Source: Streptomyces cellostaticus
Lineage (GTDB): Bacteria > Actinomycetota > Actinomycetes > Streptomycetales > Streptomycetaceae
Assembly: GCF_001513965.1 (NCBI RefSeq)
Contig: NZ_KQ948037.1
Coordinates: forward strand, 1-64,000
DNA: 64,000 nucleotides
Direction of reading: 5' to 3'
Shown: piece after piece, positions 23,794 through 33,331 of the stretch
Layout: each line of letters begins with the position of its first letter
Position numbering within the stretch: position 1 is the stretch's first letter
Position numbers and translations under genes: made by a program
Notes under the pieces: generated by a model
Database searches by the model: none
What the model was told of the DNA's origin: nothing
Seen by the model: only the letters and a program-made list of their open reading frames with translations

Positions 23794-25197
23794 TCAGGGG
23801 GCGGGACGCCAGTTCTCGGCGAGGTCGCCCCACAGGTAGGCGCTGGTCTCGACGCCCTTGAGGAGGAGGTCGAGTTCGACCTTCTCGTTCGGGGCGTGCC
23901 AGCCGTCGGAGGGGACGGAGATGCCCAGGAAGAGGACGGGGGCGCCGAGGATCTCCTGGAGGTCGGCGGCGGGTCCGGAGCCACCCTCGCGGGTGAAGCG
24001 GACCGGCCCCTGGAAGGCGCGGCCCATGGCGCGGGCCACGGACTGCAGCGCGGGGTGGTCGAGGGGGGTCAGGCACGGGCGCGTGGCGGAGCCGAAGCTG
24101 ATCTCGTGCCGGACCCCGGCGGGCACCTGCTCGGCGACCCAGGCGTGGACGGCCTTCTCGATGTGGTCGGGGTCCTGGCCGGCGACCAGCCGGAAGGAGA
24201 GCTTCACCATCGCCGAGGACGGGATGATCGTCTTGCTGCCGGGGCCCTGGTAGCCGCCGCCGATGCCGTTGACCTCGGCGGTCGGGCGGGCCCAGATGCG
24301 CTCCAGAACGGTGTGCCCGGCCTCGCCGTGGGTGGCGTACGACTTGGCGGTGCGCAGCCACTGCTCCTCGTCGAACGGCAGCTCGGCGAAGAGTTCGCGG
24401 TCGCGGTCGGCCAGCTCGACGATGCCGTCGTAGAAGCCGGGGATCGCCACGCGCGCGTCCTCGTCGTGCAGGGCGGCCACGAGGCGGGCGGCGGCGGTGG
24501 CCGGGTTGGGGACGGCGCCGCCGAAGGAACCGGAGTGGATGTCCTGGTCGGGGCCGCACAGCCGGATCTCGCACTCGGCGAGGCCGCGCATGCCGGTGCA
24601 GACGGTCGGAGTGTCCGCCGACCACATGCCGGTGTCGGAGACGATCACGGCGTCGGCGGTGAGCTGTGCGGCGTGCTCCTCGACGAGGCTGCGGAAGTGC
24701 GGGGAGCCGGACTCCTCCTCGCCTTCGATCAGCAGCTTCAGGTTGACGGCGGGGGCGGTGCGGCCGGTGGCGGCGAGGTGGGCGCGGACGCCGAGTGTGT
24801 GGAAGAACACCTGGCCCTTGTCGTCGGCGGCCCCGCGCGCGTAGAGGCGGTTTTCGCGGATGACGGGTTCGAAGGGCTCGCTGTCCCAGCCGTCCTCGCG
24901 GGCGGCCGGCTGCACGTCGTGGTGGCCGTAGACGAGGACGGTGGGCGCGTCGGGGTCGCCCGAGGGCCACTCGGCGAAGACGGCCGGGGCGCCCGGGGTC
25001 TGCCAGACCTCGGCGGTCGGGAAGCCGGTCTCCTTGAGCTTGGCGGCGAGCCAGTCGGCGCTGTGCCGTACGTCGGGCGCGTGGTCGGGCTGGGCCGACA
25101 CGGAGGGGATGCGCAGCCATGCGGTGAGGTCGTCGAGGAAGGCGGCGCGGTGCTGCTCGATGTACGTGCGGACGGCGCTGTCCGGGGTCTGGCTCAT
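23794..25197 (-). CDS. M20/M28-type dipeptidase
   Basis: The 467-aa M20-family metallopeptidase has VLVYGHHDVQP (first zinc His, ~95), GAADDKGQ (bridging Asp), LLIEGEEESGS (Glu base and ligand), VSDTGMW and a C-terminal His in the VPSDGWHAPNEK motif. A dimerisation domain lies in the middle. These are two-zinc exopeptidases acting on dipeptides or peptide conjugates; the substrate is not known. The ATG at 25197 begins the conserved sequence. It lies 47 bp downstream of the AdnB-like gene on the same strand, so cotranscription is likely. Confidence 0.92.
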   Translation of the reverse strand: MSQTPDSAVRTYIEQHRAAFLDDLTAWLRIPSVSAQPDHAPDVRHSADWLAAKLKETGFPTAEVWQTPGAPAVFAEWPSGDPDAPTVLVYGHHDVQPAAREDGWDSEPFEPVIRENRLYARGAADDKGQVFFHTLGVRAHLAATGRTAPAVNLKLLIEGEEESGSPHFRSLVEEHAAQLTADAVIVSDTGMWSADTPTVCTGMRGLAECEIRLCGPDQDIHSGSFGGAVPNPATAAARLVAALHDEDARVAIPGFYDGIVELADRDRELFAELPFDEEQWLRTAKSYATHGEAGHTVLERIWARPTAEVNGIGGGYQGPGSKTIIPSSAMVKLSFRLVAGQDPDHIEKAVHAWVAEQVPAGVRHEISFGSATRPCLTPLDHPALQSVARAMGRAFQGPVRFTREGGSGPAADLQEILGAPVLFLGISVPSDGWHAPNEKVELDLLLKGVETSAYLWGDLAENWRPAP

Positions 25198-25244
25198 GCT
25201 CACGAGCCTATCGGCCCGCACCGACATCCTCGGCGGGCGGTTCG

Positions 25245-28200
25245 TCACACTTGGCTTGCCTCGCGTGCCCCTTCCGTGTCGCCCGGGTTGTCTCCGGTGA
25301 GAAGCCGCTCCAGGGCTGCCCGGTCGGGCAGGCCCTCGGGGCGTACGATCTCGCCGCTGCGCACGTACACGAAGGCAGCCGTGACCGACTCGGGCGGCAC
25401 GCCCTGCTGCTCGGCCCAGGCCAGCCGGTACACGGCGAGCTGGAGGGGGTCGGCGGTGCGGGAGCGGCTGGTCTTCCAGTCGACGATCTCGTAGGCCGCT
25501 CCGTGGCCGTCGTCGTACTTGTAGACGGCGTCGATCCGGCCGCGTACGACCCGCCCGGCGAGGGTGAGCTGGAAGGGCGCCTCGACGCGGTAGGGGGTGC
25601 GGTGGGCGTACGCGGTGCGTTCGAAGGCCTCCTTGAGCGCCTCCAGGTCGCGTTCGTCGGCGATCTCGGCTGCGCTGCCGGGCAGCTCGTCGGGCTCCAG
25701 CACGGGCAGCGTCAATTCCTCGAAGCGCGCTTCGACCCAGGCGTGGAACCGGGTGCCCCGGCGCGCGCCGGGTTGCGGAGGGCGCGGCATGGGGCGCGCG
25801 AGTTCCTGCGCGAGCCCGTCCGGGTCCTCGGCGAGACGCAGCAGCTGGGACGCGGTCAGTGTGGTCGGCAGGGGGACGTCCGTGACGCTCTGCCGGGCGC
25901 GCAGCAGCTCACCGGTGAGCGCGTCGAGGTCACGGTCCCAGGAGGCGATGGTGCGGGCCTCCTCGGGGGTGATCTCCGGGGTGACCTCGGGGACGGCCTC
26001 GCGGGTGAGGGGCCGGGGATGCCCGGGCTCGACGGGGGCCGGCCCTTGGTGGGGAACAGCCGGCCGCTCGGCGCCCCAGGAGTCCCAGTCTCCGGGGTCC
26101 TCCGGATGCAGGGCGGCGTCATCGGCGTGCGGGCTCTCGGCGTACGGCTCCTCGTCGTACGGGAAGTCCTCGTCGTACGGAAACTCCCCCGCGTACGGGT
26201 CCTCGTCGTCCGGCGGCGCCGGCCAGTCGGGGTCGTCGAAGGCGTCGGGGGCGTGGGCAGCGGGCGGGTGACCGTCCTGCCGGGCGGCCAGGGTGTCCAG
26301 GTGGGCGAGGACGGTCTCCGCAGCCGCGCGGCGGCGGGCCATGGCCGCGTCGTCCAGGGGCAGCGGCCACACCTGGTCGGCGGTGGCCGTGTGCAGGGCC
26401 GGGTTCTCCTCGTCCTCGGCGGGCTCGTCGACCCACGCCTCGATCTCGCCGTACCCGGCGGCGCAGTGGTCGTGCAGGGCCTTGAGGAAGTCGGAGGGTC
26501 CGCGTGGCTTCTTCTGGCTGGGCCCCCACCAGTGGCCGGAGCCGAGGAGGAGGGAGCGGGGGCGGGTGAAGGTGACGTAGCCGAGGCGGAGTTCCTCGGT
26601 GTGCTGGTGCTCCTTCATGGCCTCGTGGAAGGCCTTCATGCCCCGGGAGTCCCAGGAGCCGATGTCTGGCAGGGTGTCGGTGTCGCCGCGCAGGGCGTGC
26701 GGCAGCACCCTGGCCTGCGCGGTCCACTTCTCGCGGCCCTGGGCGCTCGGGAAGGTGCCCTTGACCAGTCCGGGCACGGCGACGACGTCCCATTCCAGAC
26801 CCTTGGACTTGTGCGCGGTGAGCACCTTGACGGTGTTCTCGCCGCCGGGCAGGGCGTTGTCGAGGCCCTTTTCGTACTGGGCGGCTGTGCGCAGGAAGCC
26901 GAGGAAGGCCAGCAGCGTGGCCTCGCCGTCGCCGGCCGCGAAGGAGGCGGCGACGTCCAGGAAGTTGGACAGGGTCTCGCGGCGGCGGGCGGCCAAGGCG
27001 TGCGGGGACGCCGACAGCTCCACCTCCAGGCCGGTGACCGCGAGGACGCGGTGCAGGACGTCCATCAGCGGGTCGGACAGGGAACGGCGCAGGTCCCGCA
27101 GTTCGGCGGCGAGGCGGGCGAAGCGCACGCGCGCGTCCGGGGAGAACGGCAGGCCGTCGTCGTCCCCGTCCTCGTCCAGGGGGCTTTCCAGGAACGTGTC
27201 CAGGGCGTCCGCGAGCGATATCACCTCGGACGGATCGACCCCTTCGACGGCCTCGGCGAGCCGGCGGTCCGGGTCGTCGGTGTCGCCCACGCGCGCGTGG
27301 GCGACCAGCAGGCGGGCACGGCGGCCGAGGAGGGCGAGGTCGCGAGGGCCGATGCGCCAGCGCGGGCCGGTCAGCAGGCGGACCAGGGAGGCGTTGGCCC
27401 CGGGGTCCTGGAGGACTTCGCAGACGGCGACGAGGTCGGCGATCTCGGGCAGGTGCAGCAGCCCGGACAGGCCGACCACCTCGACGGGGATGTCACGGGC
27501 GACGAGGGCGGCCTGGATCTCGGCGAAGTCGGTCGCCGTGCGGCACAGTACGGCGATCTCGCCCGGGGCCTTGCCGGTGCGCACGAGGTGGGCGATGGAG
27601 TCGGCGATCCAGTCGGTCTCCTCGGCGTGGGTGCGCAACAGGGCGCAGCGGACCGTGCCGTCGTGTTCGGCGCCGGGGGCCGGGCGGAGGGCCTCCACGC
27701 CCGCGTGCATGGCGCGCAGGGGCTCGGCGAGGCCGTTGGCCAGGTCGAGGAGGCGGCCGCCGCTGCGGCGGTTCTCGCTGAGGGCCTGGCGGGTGGCGGG
27801 GTGCCCGCCGGCGTGGGCGAAGTGCTCGGGGAAGTCGTCCAGGTTGGCGACGGAGGCGCCGCGCCAGCCGTAGATGGCCTGGCAGGGGTCGCCCACGGCG
27901 GTCACCGGGTGTCCGGTGCCGCCGCCGAACAGGCCCGACAGCAGGACGCGCTGGGCCACGGAGGTGTCCTGGTACTCGTCCAGGAGCACCACACGGAACT
28001 CCTCGCGCAGCAGCCGGCCCACGTCGGGGATGCCGGCGAGGCGGGCGGACAGGGCGATCTGGTCGCCGAAGTCGAGCAGGTCGCGTTCGCGTTTGGCGGC
28101 CCGGTAGCGCACGACGAGGTCGGTGAGCTCGCGGCGGGCGGCGGCGGCCTCGGGGACCTTGCGCAGGTCGGCGTTGGTGAGCTTGGTGCCCTCCAGGGTG

Positions 28201-28787
28201 CCGAGCAGGCCGGTGTCCCAGGCACGCAGCCGGGCGGGGTCCACGAGGTGCTCGGCGAGTTCGGAGTCGAGGGCGAGCAGGTCGCTGACGAGGTCAGCGA
28301 AGGAGCGGGTGAGCGCCGGGTAGGGGCCGGGAGCTTCGCGCAGTACGCGCGCGGCGAGCTGGTAGCGGGTCGCGTCGGCCAGCAGCCGGGAGGTGGGTTC
28401 GAGGCCGATGCGCAGGCCGTGGTCGGTCAGCAGGCGGCCGGCGAAAGCGTGGTACGTCGAGATGACCGGCTCGCCGGGCGGGTTGTCCGGGTCGATGACC
28501 TCGGGGTCGGTCACGCCGGCCTTGATCAGCGCCTTGCGGACGCGTTCGGCGAGTTCACCGGCGGCCTTGTTGGTGAAGGTCAGGCCGAGCACCTGTTCGG
28601 GGGCGACCTGCCCGGTGCCGACCAGCCAGACCACTCGGGCCGCCATCACGGTGGTCTTGCCCGAACCGGCTCCGGCCACGATCACCTGCGGGGCGGGCGG
28701 CGCGGTGATGCAGGCCGTCTGCTCCGGGGTGAACGGGATACCGAGGAGCTCTTTGAGCTGCTCGGGATCGGTGATACGGGCGGGCAT
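25245..28787 (-). CDS. adnB: AdnB-type helicase-nuclease subunit
   Basis: The 1180-aa protein has an SF1A motor with Walker A GAGSGKT (39-46), DEYQDTS and QAIYGWRGA. Later motifs TVKVLTAHKSKGLEW and GYVTFTRPRSLL follow, and a C-terminal RecB-like nuclease carries GRIDAVY, Asp1103 and Lys1105 of VDWKTS and QLAVYRLAWA. AdnA and AdnB form the heterodimeric double-strand-break resection machine of actinobacteria. A Pro/Asp/Tyr-rich acidic insert of ~70 residues links the two domains. The ATG at 28787 starts the conserved sequence; no strong ribosome site. AdnA is upstream on the same strand, with 168 bp between them. Confidence 0.85.
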   Translation of the reverse strand: MPARITDPEQLKELLGIPFTPEQTACITAPPAPQVIVAGAGSGKTTVMAARVVWLVGTGQVAPEQVLGLTFTNKAAGELAERVRKALIKAGVTDPEVIDPDNPPGEPVISTYHAFAGRLLTDHGLRIGLEPTSRLLADATRYQLAARVLREAPGPYPALTRSFADLVSDLLALDSELAEHLVDPARLRAWDTGLLGTLEGTKLTNADLRKVPEAAAARRELTDLVVRYRAAKRERDLLDFGDQIALSARLAGIPDVGRLLREEFRVVLLDEYQDTSVAQRVLLSGLFGGGTGHPVTAVGDPCQAIYGWRGASVANLDDFPEHFAHAGGHPATRQALSENRRSGGRLLDLANGLAEPLRAMHAGVEALRPAPGAEHDGTVRCALLRTHAEETDWIADSIAHLVRTGKAPGEIAVLCRTATDFAEIQAALVARDIPVEVVGLSGLLHLPEIADLVAVCEVLQDPGANASLVRLLTGPRWRIGPRDLALLGRRARLLVAHARVGDTDDPDRRLAEAVEGVDPSEVISLADALDTFLESPLDEDGDDDGLPFSPDARVRFARLAAELRDLRRSLSDPLMDVLHRVLAVTGLEVELSASPHALAARRRETLSNFLDVAASFAAGDGEATLLAFLGFLRTAAQYEKGLDNALPGGENTVKVLTAHKSKGLEWDVVAVPGLVKGTFPSAQGREKWTAQARVLPHALRGDTDTLPDIGSWDSRGMKAFHEAMKEHQHTEELRLGYVTFTRPRSLLLGSGHWWGPSQKKPRGPSDFLKALHDHCAAGYGEIEAWVDEPAEDEENPALHTATADQVWPLPLDDAAMARRRAAAETVLAHLDTLAARQDGHPPAAHAPDAFDDPDWPAPPDDEDPYAGEFPYDEDFPYDEEPYAESPHADDAALHPEDPGDWDSWGAERPAVPHQGPAPVEPGHPRPLTREAVPEVTPEITPEEARTIASWDRDLDALTGELLRARQSVTDVPLPTTLTASQLLRLAEDPDGLAQELARPMPRPPQPGARRGTRFHAWVEARFEELTLPVLEPDELPGSAAEIADERDLEALKEAFERTAYAHRTPYRVEAPFQLTLAGRVVRGRIDAVYKYDDGHGAAYEIVDWKTSRSRTADPLQLAVYRLAWAEQQGVPPESVTAAFVYVRSGEIVRPEGLPDRAALERLLTGDNPGDTEGAREASQV

Positions 28788-28955
28788 GTCGACAGAGGCT
28801 AGCGGCGGGCACTGACAATCGAGGACGGATCGGCCGCCCGGGGAGGAAAAGACGCAGGTCAGCACGTGTGGTGCCGTACGTCACTCGGGCCTGTGCGGTT
28901 CGACGGGGTGCCGCGCGCCACTCGGGCTTCGGCCTCTGCACGGGTCGCCGCCGCG

Positions 28956-31900
28956 TCACTCGACCACGTGCCGCCCCTCCGGCCGGGCGCTGCACGAGGC
29001 GCGGAACGCGCAGTGCGTGCAGTGCTGGCCGGCGCTCGGTGTGAACTGCTCGTCGAGGACCTTTCCGGCGGCGTTGGCCAGCAGTTCGCCGACCCACTCC
29101 CCCGCGAGCGGCTCCTGGGCCTGCACCTTGGGCAGGGTCTCGCCGCCGTCCCGCTTGGCGGCGCCCTGCCTGAGGTGCACCAGTTCGGCGCCGCCCGGTT
29201 CGGGGCGTACGCCGTCGAAGGCGGTGTCGACGGCGCCTTCACGGACGGCGAGCTGGTACACGGCGAGCTGCGGATGACGGACCACCTCGGCGCCGCTGGG
29301 CGCCTGCTTGCCGGTCTTGAAGTCCACGACGTAGGCCCGGCCCTCGCCGTCCGCCTCGACGCGGTCCATCTGGCCGCGGATGCGCACCTCGTAGTCGCCC
29401 GCTGCGAGGGTGATGTCGAAGTCCTGCTCGCTGGCCACCGGAGTGCGGCCGGTGCGGTCCAGTACGTGCCAGTTCAGGAAGCGTTCGAGCGCCACGCGCG
29501 CGTTGTCCTTCTCCTGCGCCGACTTCCAGGGCGCGTCGAAGGCGAGCGCGTTCCACACCGACTCCAGGCGTTCCATCAGCGCGTCGAGGTCGGCGGCGGT
29601 GCGGCCGGAGGCGACCTCGTCGGCGAGGACGTGGACGACGTTGCCGAAGCCCTGGGCGGTCGTGGCGGGCGCGTCGGCCTTCACCTCGCGGCCCAGGAAC
29701 CACTGGAGTGCGCAGGTGTTGGCGAGCTGGTCCAAGGCGCTGCCGGAGAGCACGACGGGCTGGTCGCGGTGGCGCAGCGGCACCTTGCTCTCGGTCGGCT
29801 CGAACATGCCCCACCAGCGGTAGGGGTGCGCGGACGGCACCAGCGGGCGGCTGTCCTCGTCCGCGAGCGCGGCAAGCCTGGCCAGGCGGCGGGCGGCGGC
29901 CTCCCGCAGGGCGGCCGAGACGCGCGGGTCGACGGTGGTGGCGCGCAGCTCGGCGACGAGCGCGGCCACGGACAGCGGGCGGCGGGGGCGGCCGGTGACG
30001 TCCCGGGGTTCTACACCCAGTTCGGTCAGGAAGCGGGAGGGCTGGTCGCCGTCGTCGGCCGGTGCCTTCACTGCGGTCACCACAAGACGCTCACGCGCGC
30101 GCGTGGCGGCCACGTAGAACAAGCGGCGCTCCTCGGCGAGCATCGCGCCCGGGGTAAGTGGTTCGGCGAGTCCGTCGCGGCCGATGCGGTCGGCCTCCAG
30201 GAGGGAGCCACGGCGGCGCAGGTCGGGCCACAGGCCTTCCTGGACGCCGGCGACGACGACGAGCCGCCACTCCAGGCCCTTGGCGCGGTGCGCGGTCATC
30301 AGACGGACGGCGTCGGGGCGTACGGCGCGCCGCGTGAGGGTGTCGGCAGCGATGTCCTCGGCCTCGATCTCCTCCAGGAAGTTCAGGGCGCCGCGGCCTC
30401 CGGTGCGCTCCTCCGCGCGCGCGGCGGTGGCGAACAGCGCACACACCGCGTCCAGGTCCCGGTCGGCGTTGCGGCCGGCCGCGCCGCCGCGCCGGGCGGC
30501 CCGTTCCAGGCGCGCGGGCCAGGGCGTGCCGTCCCACAGGTCCCACAGCGCCTCCTCGGCCGTACCGCCGCGGGCGAGGCGCTCGCGGGCCCTGCGGAGC
30601 AGCGCGCCGAGGCGCTGCGCTCCGCGCGCGTACGCGGGGTCGTGCGCCACCAGACGCTCGGGTTCGGCGAGTGCCTGCGCGAGTAGTTCGTCGGAGGGCG
30701 GCGGCAGGGGGTTCCCGGCGGCTCGCTCCTCCTCGCGCAGGGCACGCCCGAGGCGGCGCAGATCGGCGGTGTCCATGCCGGCGAGGGGGGAGGCGAGCAG
30801 GGTGAGGGCGGTCTCGGCGTCGAGCCAGTGCGTGTCGGCGGCCTGCTCGTCGGCAGGCGTCTCGCTGCCGGCTTCGAGAGCCGACTCCTCGGCTTCGCCG
30901 GGCGCGTCCCCACGAGAACGCCGGGCGGCCTCCGCCGAGAACTCCTCCGCTTCGTCGGCCCCTTCCTCACGAGAACGGCGGGCGGCCTCCGCCGAGGACT
31001 GCTCCGCTTCGCCGGGCGCCTCCCCACGAGAACGCCGAGCGGCCTCCGCCGAGAACTCCTCCGCTTCGCCGGGCGCCTCCCCGCGAGGACGCCGGGCGGC
31101 CTCCGCCGTGGCCACGGCCCTGAGGGCCGTCAGCAGGGGCGCCACGGCCGGCTCGTGGCGCAGGGGCAGGTCGTCACCGTCGATGTCCAGGGGGACGCCG
31201 GCCGCGGTGAGGGCGCGGCGCAGCGTCGGGATGGTCCGGGAGCCGGCGCGCACCAGGACGGCCATGTCGCTCCAGGGGACGCCGTCCTCCAGGTGCGCGC
31301 GGCGCAGGATGTCGGCGATGTTGTCCACTTCCGTGCCGGGCGTCGGGTACGTGTAGACCTCGACGCGGCCGCCGTCCCGTACGGCGGCCGGTTCGCGGTG
31401 GGCGCGCACCTTCTCGGCGGGCAGCCGGGGCAGCGGCATGCGCTGGGTGATCAGGCGGGTCGCGGCCAGCAGGGCGGCGCCGGAGCGGCGGGAGGTGCGC
31501 AGCACCTCGACGGGGGCGGGGCGGCCGTCCGCGCGCGGGAAGGCCACGGGGAAGTCCAGGATGCCGTTCACGTCGGCTCCCCGGAACGTGTAGATGGACT
31601 GGTCGGGGTCGCCGAAGGCGACCAGGGCGCGGCCGCCGCCGGCCAGGGCGTGCAGGAGTCGTACCTGGGCGGGGTCGGTGTCCTGGTACTCGTCGACGTA
31701 CACGGCGTCGTACCGGGCGGCGAGGCGGGCTGCGACCTCGGGGCGGCGGGCGAGCAGCACCGCGCGGTGGACCAGTTCCGCGTAGTCGAGGACGCCCTGC
31801 AGGTCGAGCACGTCGAGGTATTCGGCAAGGAAGGCGGCCGCGGCCCGCCAGTCCGGGCGGCCGATGCGGCGGGCGAAGGCGTCCAGGGCACCGGGTGAGA

Positions 31901-32492
31901 GGCCCAGCTCGCGGCTGCGGGCGAGGACGGCGCGGACCTCGTCGGCGAAGCCGCGGGTGGTCAGGCAGGCGCGCAGCTCGTCCGGCCAGCGCACGTGGTC
32001 GAGGCCGAGCCGCTCCAGCTCGGGCTGCCCGGCGAGCAGCTCGCGGACGGTGACGTCCTGCTCGGGTCCGGACAGCAGGCGCAGCGGCTCCGCGAACAGT
32101 CCGCTGTCCTGGTGGGCGCGGACCAGGGCGTAGCAGTACGAGTGGAAGGTGGTCGCCCGCGGTGCGCGGGCCGCGCCGATGCGCAGGGCCATGCGGTCGC
32201 GCAGGTCGACGGCGGCCTTGCGGCTGAAGGTCAGCACCAGGATGCGTTCCGGGTCTGCGCCACGGGCGATGCGCGCGGCCACGGACTCCACCAAGGTGGT
32301 GGTCTTGCCGGTGCCGGGACCTGCGAGGACGAGCATCGGCCCGGTCCGGTGATCAACCACGGCGCGCTGTGTGGCGTCCAGACGAGGGGAATCGACGTCG
32401 GCCGGCGGGGTACGGACCAGTCGGTAAGCGCCACGGTTCCCCTGCCGCACCGGTGGGTGCGGCAGGCGCCTAGTGGAGGAAGAGGAGCTCAC
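28956..32492 (-). CDS. adnA: AdnA-type helicase-nuclease subunit
   Basis: The 1178-aa protein has a motor with Walker A GPGTGKTTTL (58-67), DEYQDTD and QSIYTFRGA. The C-terminal RecB-like nuclease carries VVDFKTGK and four cysteines: one in NTCALQW, then CTHCAFRASC at 1158-1167, the pattern of the iron-sulfur cluster in AddB/AdnA nucleases. It heterodimerises with AdnB for DNA end resection. The start is uncertain: GTG 32492 (VSSSSSTRR) was chosen over an upstream GTG at 32573 because it begins the conserved region. An in-frame 57-bp repeat encodes a 19-residue Glu/Ala/Arg-rich insert. It is the first gene of the nuclease pair. Confidence 0.85.
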   Translation of the reverse strand: MSSSSSTRRLPHPPVRQGNRGAYRLVRTPPADVDSPRLDATQRAVVDHRTGPMLVLAGPGTGKTTTLVESVAARIARGADPERILVLTFSRKAAVDLRDRMALRIGAARAPRATTFHSYCYALVRAHQDSGLFAEPLRLLSGPEQDVTVRELLAGQPELERLGLDHVRWPDELRACLTTRGFADEVRAVLARSRELGLSPGALDAFARRIGRPDWRAAAAFLAEYLDVLDLQGVLDYAELVHRAVLLARRPEVAARLAARYDAVYVDEYQDTDPAQVRLLHALAGGGRALVAFGDPDQSIYTFRGADVNGILDFPVAFPRADGRPAPVEVLRTSRRSGAALLAATRLITQRMPLPRLPAEKVRAHREPAAVRDGGRVEVYTYPTPGTEVDNIADILRRAHLEDGVPWSDMAVLVRAGSRTIPTLRRALTAAGVPLDIDGDDLPLRHEPAVAPLLTALRAVATAEAARRPRGEAPGEAEEFSAEAARRSRGEAPGEAEQSSAEAARRSREEGADEAEEFSAEAARRSRGDAPGEAEESALEAGSETPADEQAADTHWLDAETALTLLASPLAGMDTADLRRLGRALREEERAAGNPLPPPSDELLAQALAEPERLVAHDPAYARGAQRLGALLRRARERLARGGTAEEALWDLWDGTPWPARLERAARRGGAAGRNADRDLDAVCALFATAARAEERTGGRGALNFLEEIEAEDIAADTLTRRAVRPDAVRLMTAHRAKGLEWRLVVVAGVQEGLWPDLRRRGSLLEADRIGRDGLAEPLTPGAMLAEERRLFYVAATRARERLVVTAVKAPADDGDQPSRFLTELGVEPRDVTGRPRRPLSVAALVAELRATTVDPRVSAALREAAARRLARLAALADEDSRPLVPSAHPYRWWGMFEPTESKVPLRHRDQPVVLSGSALDQLANTCALQWFLGREVKADAPATTAQGFGNVVHVLADEVASGRTAADLDALMERLESVWNALAFDAPWKSAQEKDNARVALERFLNWHVLDRTGRTPVASEQDFDITLAAGDYEVRIRGQMDRVEADGEGRAYVVDFKTGKQAPSGAEVVRHPQLAVYQLAVREGAVDTAFDGVRPEPGGAELVHLRQGAAKRDGGETLPKVQAQEPLAGEWVGELLANAAGKVLDEQFTPSAGQHCTHCAFRASCSARPEGRHVVE
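30886..31113 (-). repeat. 57-bp tandem repeat inside adnA
   Basis: Four direct units of 57 bp; aligned positions 30914, 30971, 31028 and 31085 are exactly 57 apart. Each encodes 19 residues of the form SAEAARRSRGEAPGEAEEF, with a few substitutions, and the frame is kept. The units are nearly identical, suggesting recent slippage or unequal recombination. Confidence 0.85.
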
Positions 32493-32758
32493 GTGGTTGG
32501 CCGGTCCTGGTGGTCGTGCTGGTGGGCAGGCGGTCACGCGTGCGAGGCGGTGGCCGCGGGATGAGGGGGACACGTGCAGCCGACGCTACGCCGCCGCACC
32601 GGACGGAAGCAGGGCTTCCGATTCTTCCCTCACGGCTCTCGCGGCCCTCGCGCCACGCGCGTCCCTCACCTCACGAACGTACGTCATGCCACGGACGTCC
32701 CCCGTGTCCCTCGTACGGGCCACAGGTTCCCCCTGAGGGCATCCGATGGCGGAAGCTG

Positions 32759-33145
32759 TCAGGTGTGACCCTCCGCGCCCGCACCACCGTCCCAGCGCGC
32801 CCGCCGCATGTCGAGTCGTGGCAGATGCCCCTCGGTGCTCCTGCCCGCCTCCTTCAGCGGCGTGCCCTCCGCGCGGTAGTGGGCGAGTGCGCGCAGCTCG
32901 TGGCCGGGCAGCAGCACTCCGTCGGCGCGCACCACGCGCCACCAGGGGACGGCGCCGCCGTAGAGAGCCATCACCCGGCCGACCTGGCGCGGCCCTCCCT
33001 CCTCGAGCCACTCGGCGACATCGCCGTACGTCATGACCCGCCCGGGCGGAATCCGCTCGGCGACCTCCAGGACCCGCTCGGCGTACTCCGGCAGCGCGTC
33101 CGCGTACCCCTCTCGGGTGTCCTCGGCAGGGCTCTGCTCGCTCAT
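32759..33145 (-). CDS. Alkyltransferase-like protein (ATL)
   Basis: This 128-aa protein has the O6-alkylguanine-DNA methyltransferase C-terminal fold (IPPGRVMTYGDVA, GGPRQVGRVMA). The PCHRV active site is replaced by PWWRV (67-71): Trp stands in place of the catalytic Cys. ATL proteins bind and bend alkylated DNA and pass lesions to nucleotide excision repair, without transferring the alkyl group. The start at 33145 (MSEQSP) has GGGGCGA just upstream; an ATG three codons earlier is possible. It lies upstream of adnA on the same strand. The M. tuberculosis counterpart is Rv3204. Confidence 0.92.
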   Translation of the reverse strand: MSEQSPAEDTREGYADALPEYAERVLEVAERIPPGRVMTYGDVAEWLEEGGPRQVGRVMALYGGAVPWWRVVRADGVLLPGHELRALAHYRAEGTPLKEAGRSTEGHLPRLDMRRARWDGGAGAEGHT

Positions 33146-33331
33146 TCGCCCCATCCTGCCGCACCCCGCCGACAACGCGGCATGGTTGGCACAGGGCGGT
33201 CCCCTCGCCCTTGGGCAGCGCTTGCGGCAGACTGTCCGCCCGCGCATCCGCACCCTGATGGCCGCGTGTACCGGCGGGGCATGCCACCATCGTGCGGGCG
33301 GTGACTGGTGATACGAGACCAAGAAGAGACC

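Noticed and set aside
25251..28802. A 1183-codon plus-strand open frame opposite adnB
   Set aside because: Antisense shadow of a helicase gene; no motif or ribosome site, and Gly/Val/Arg-rich composition.
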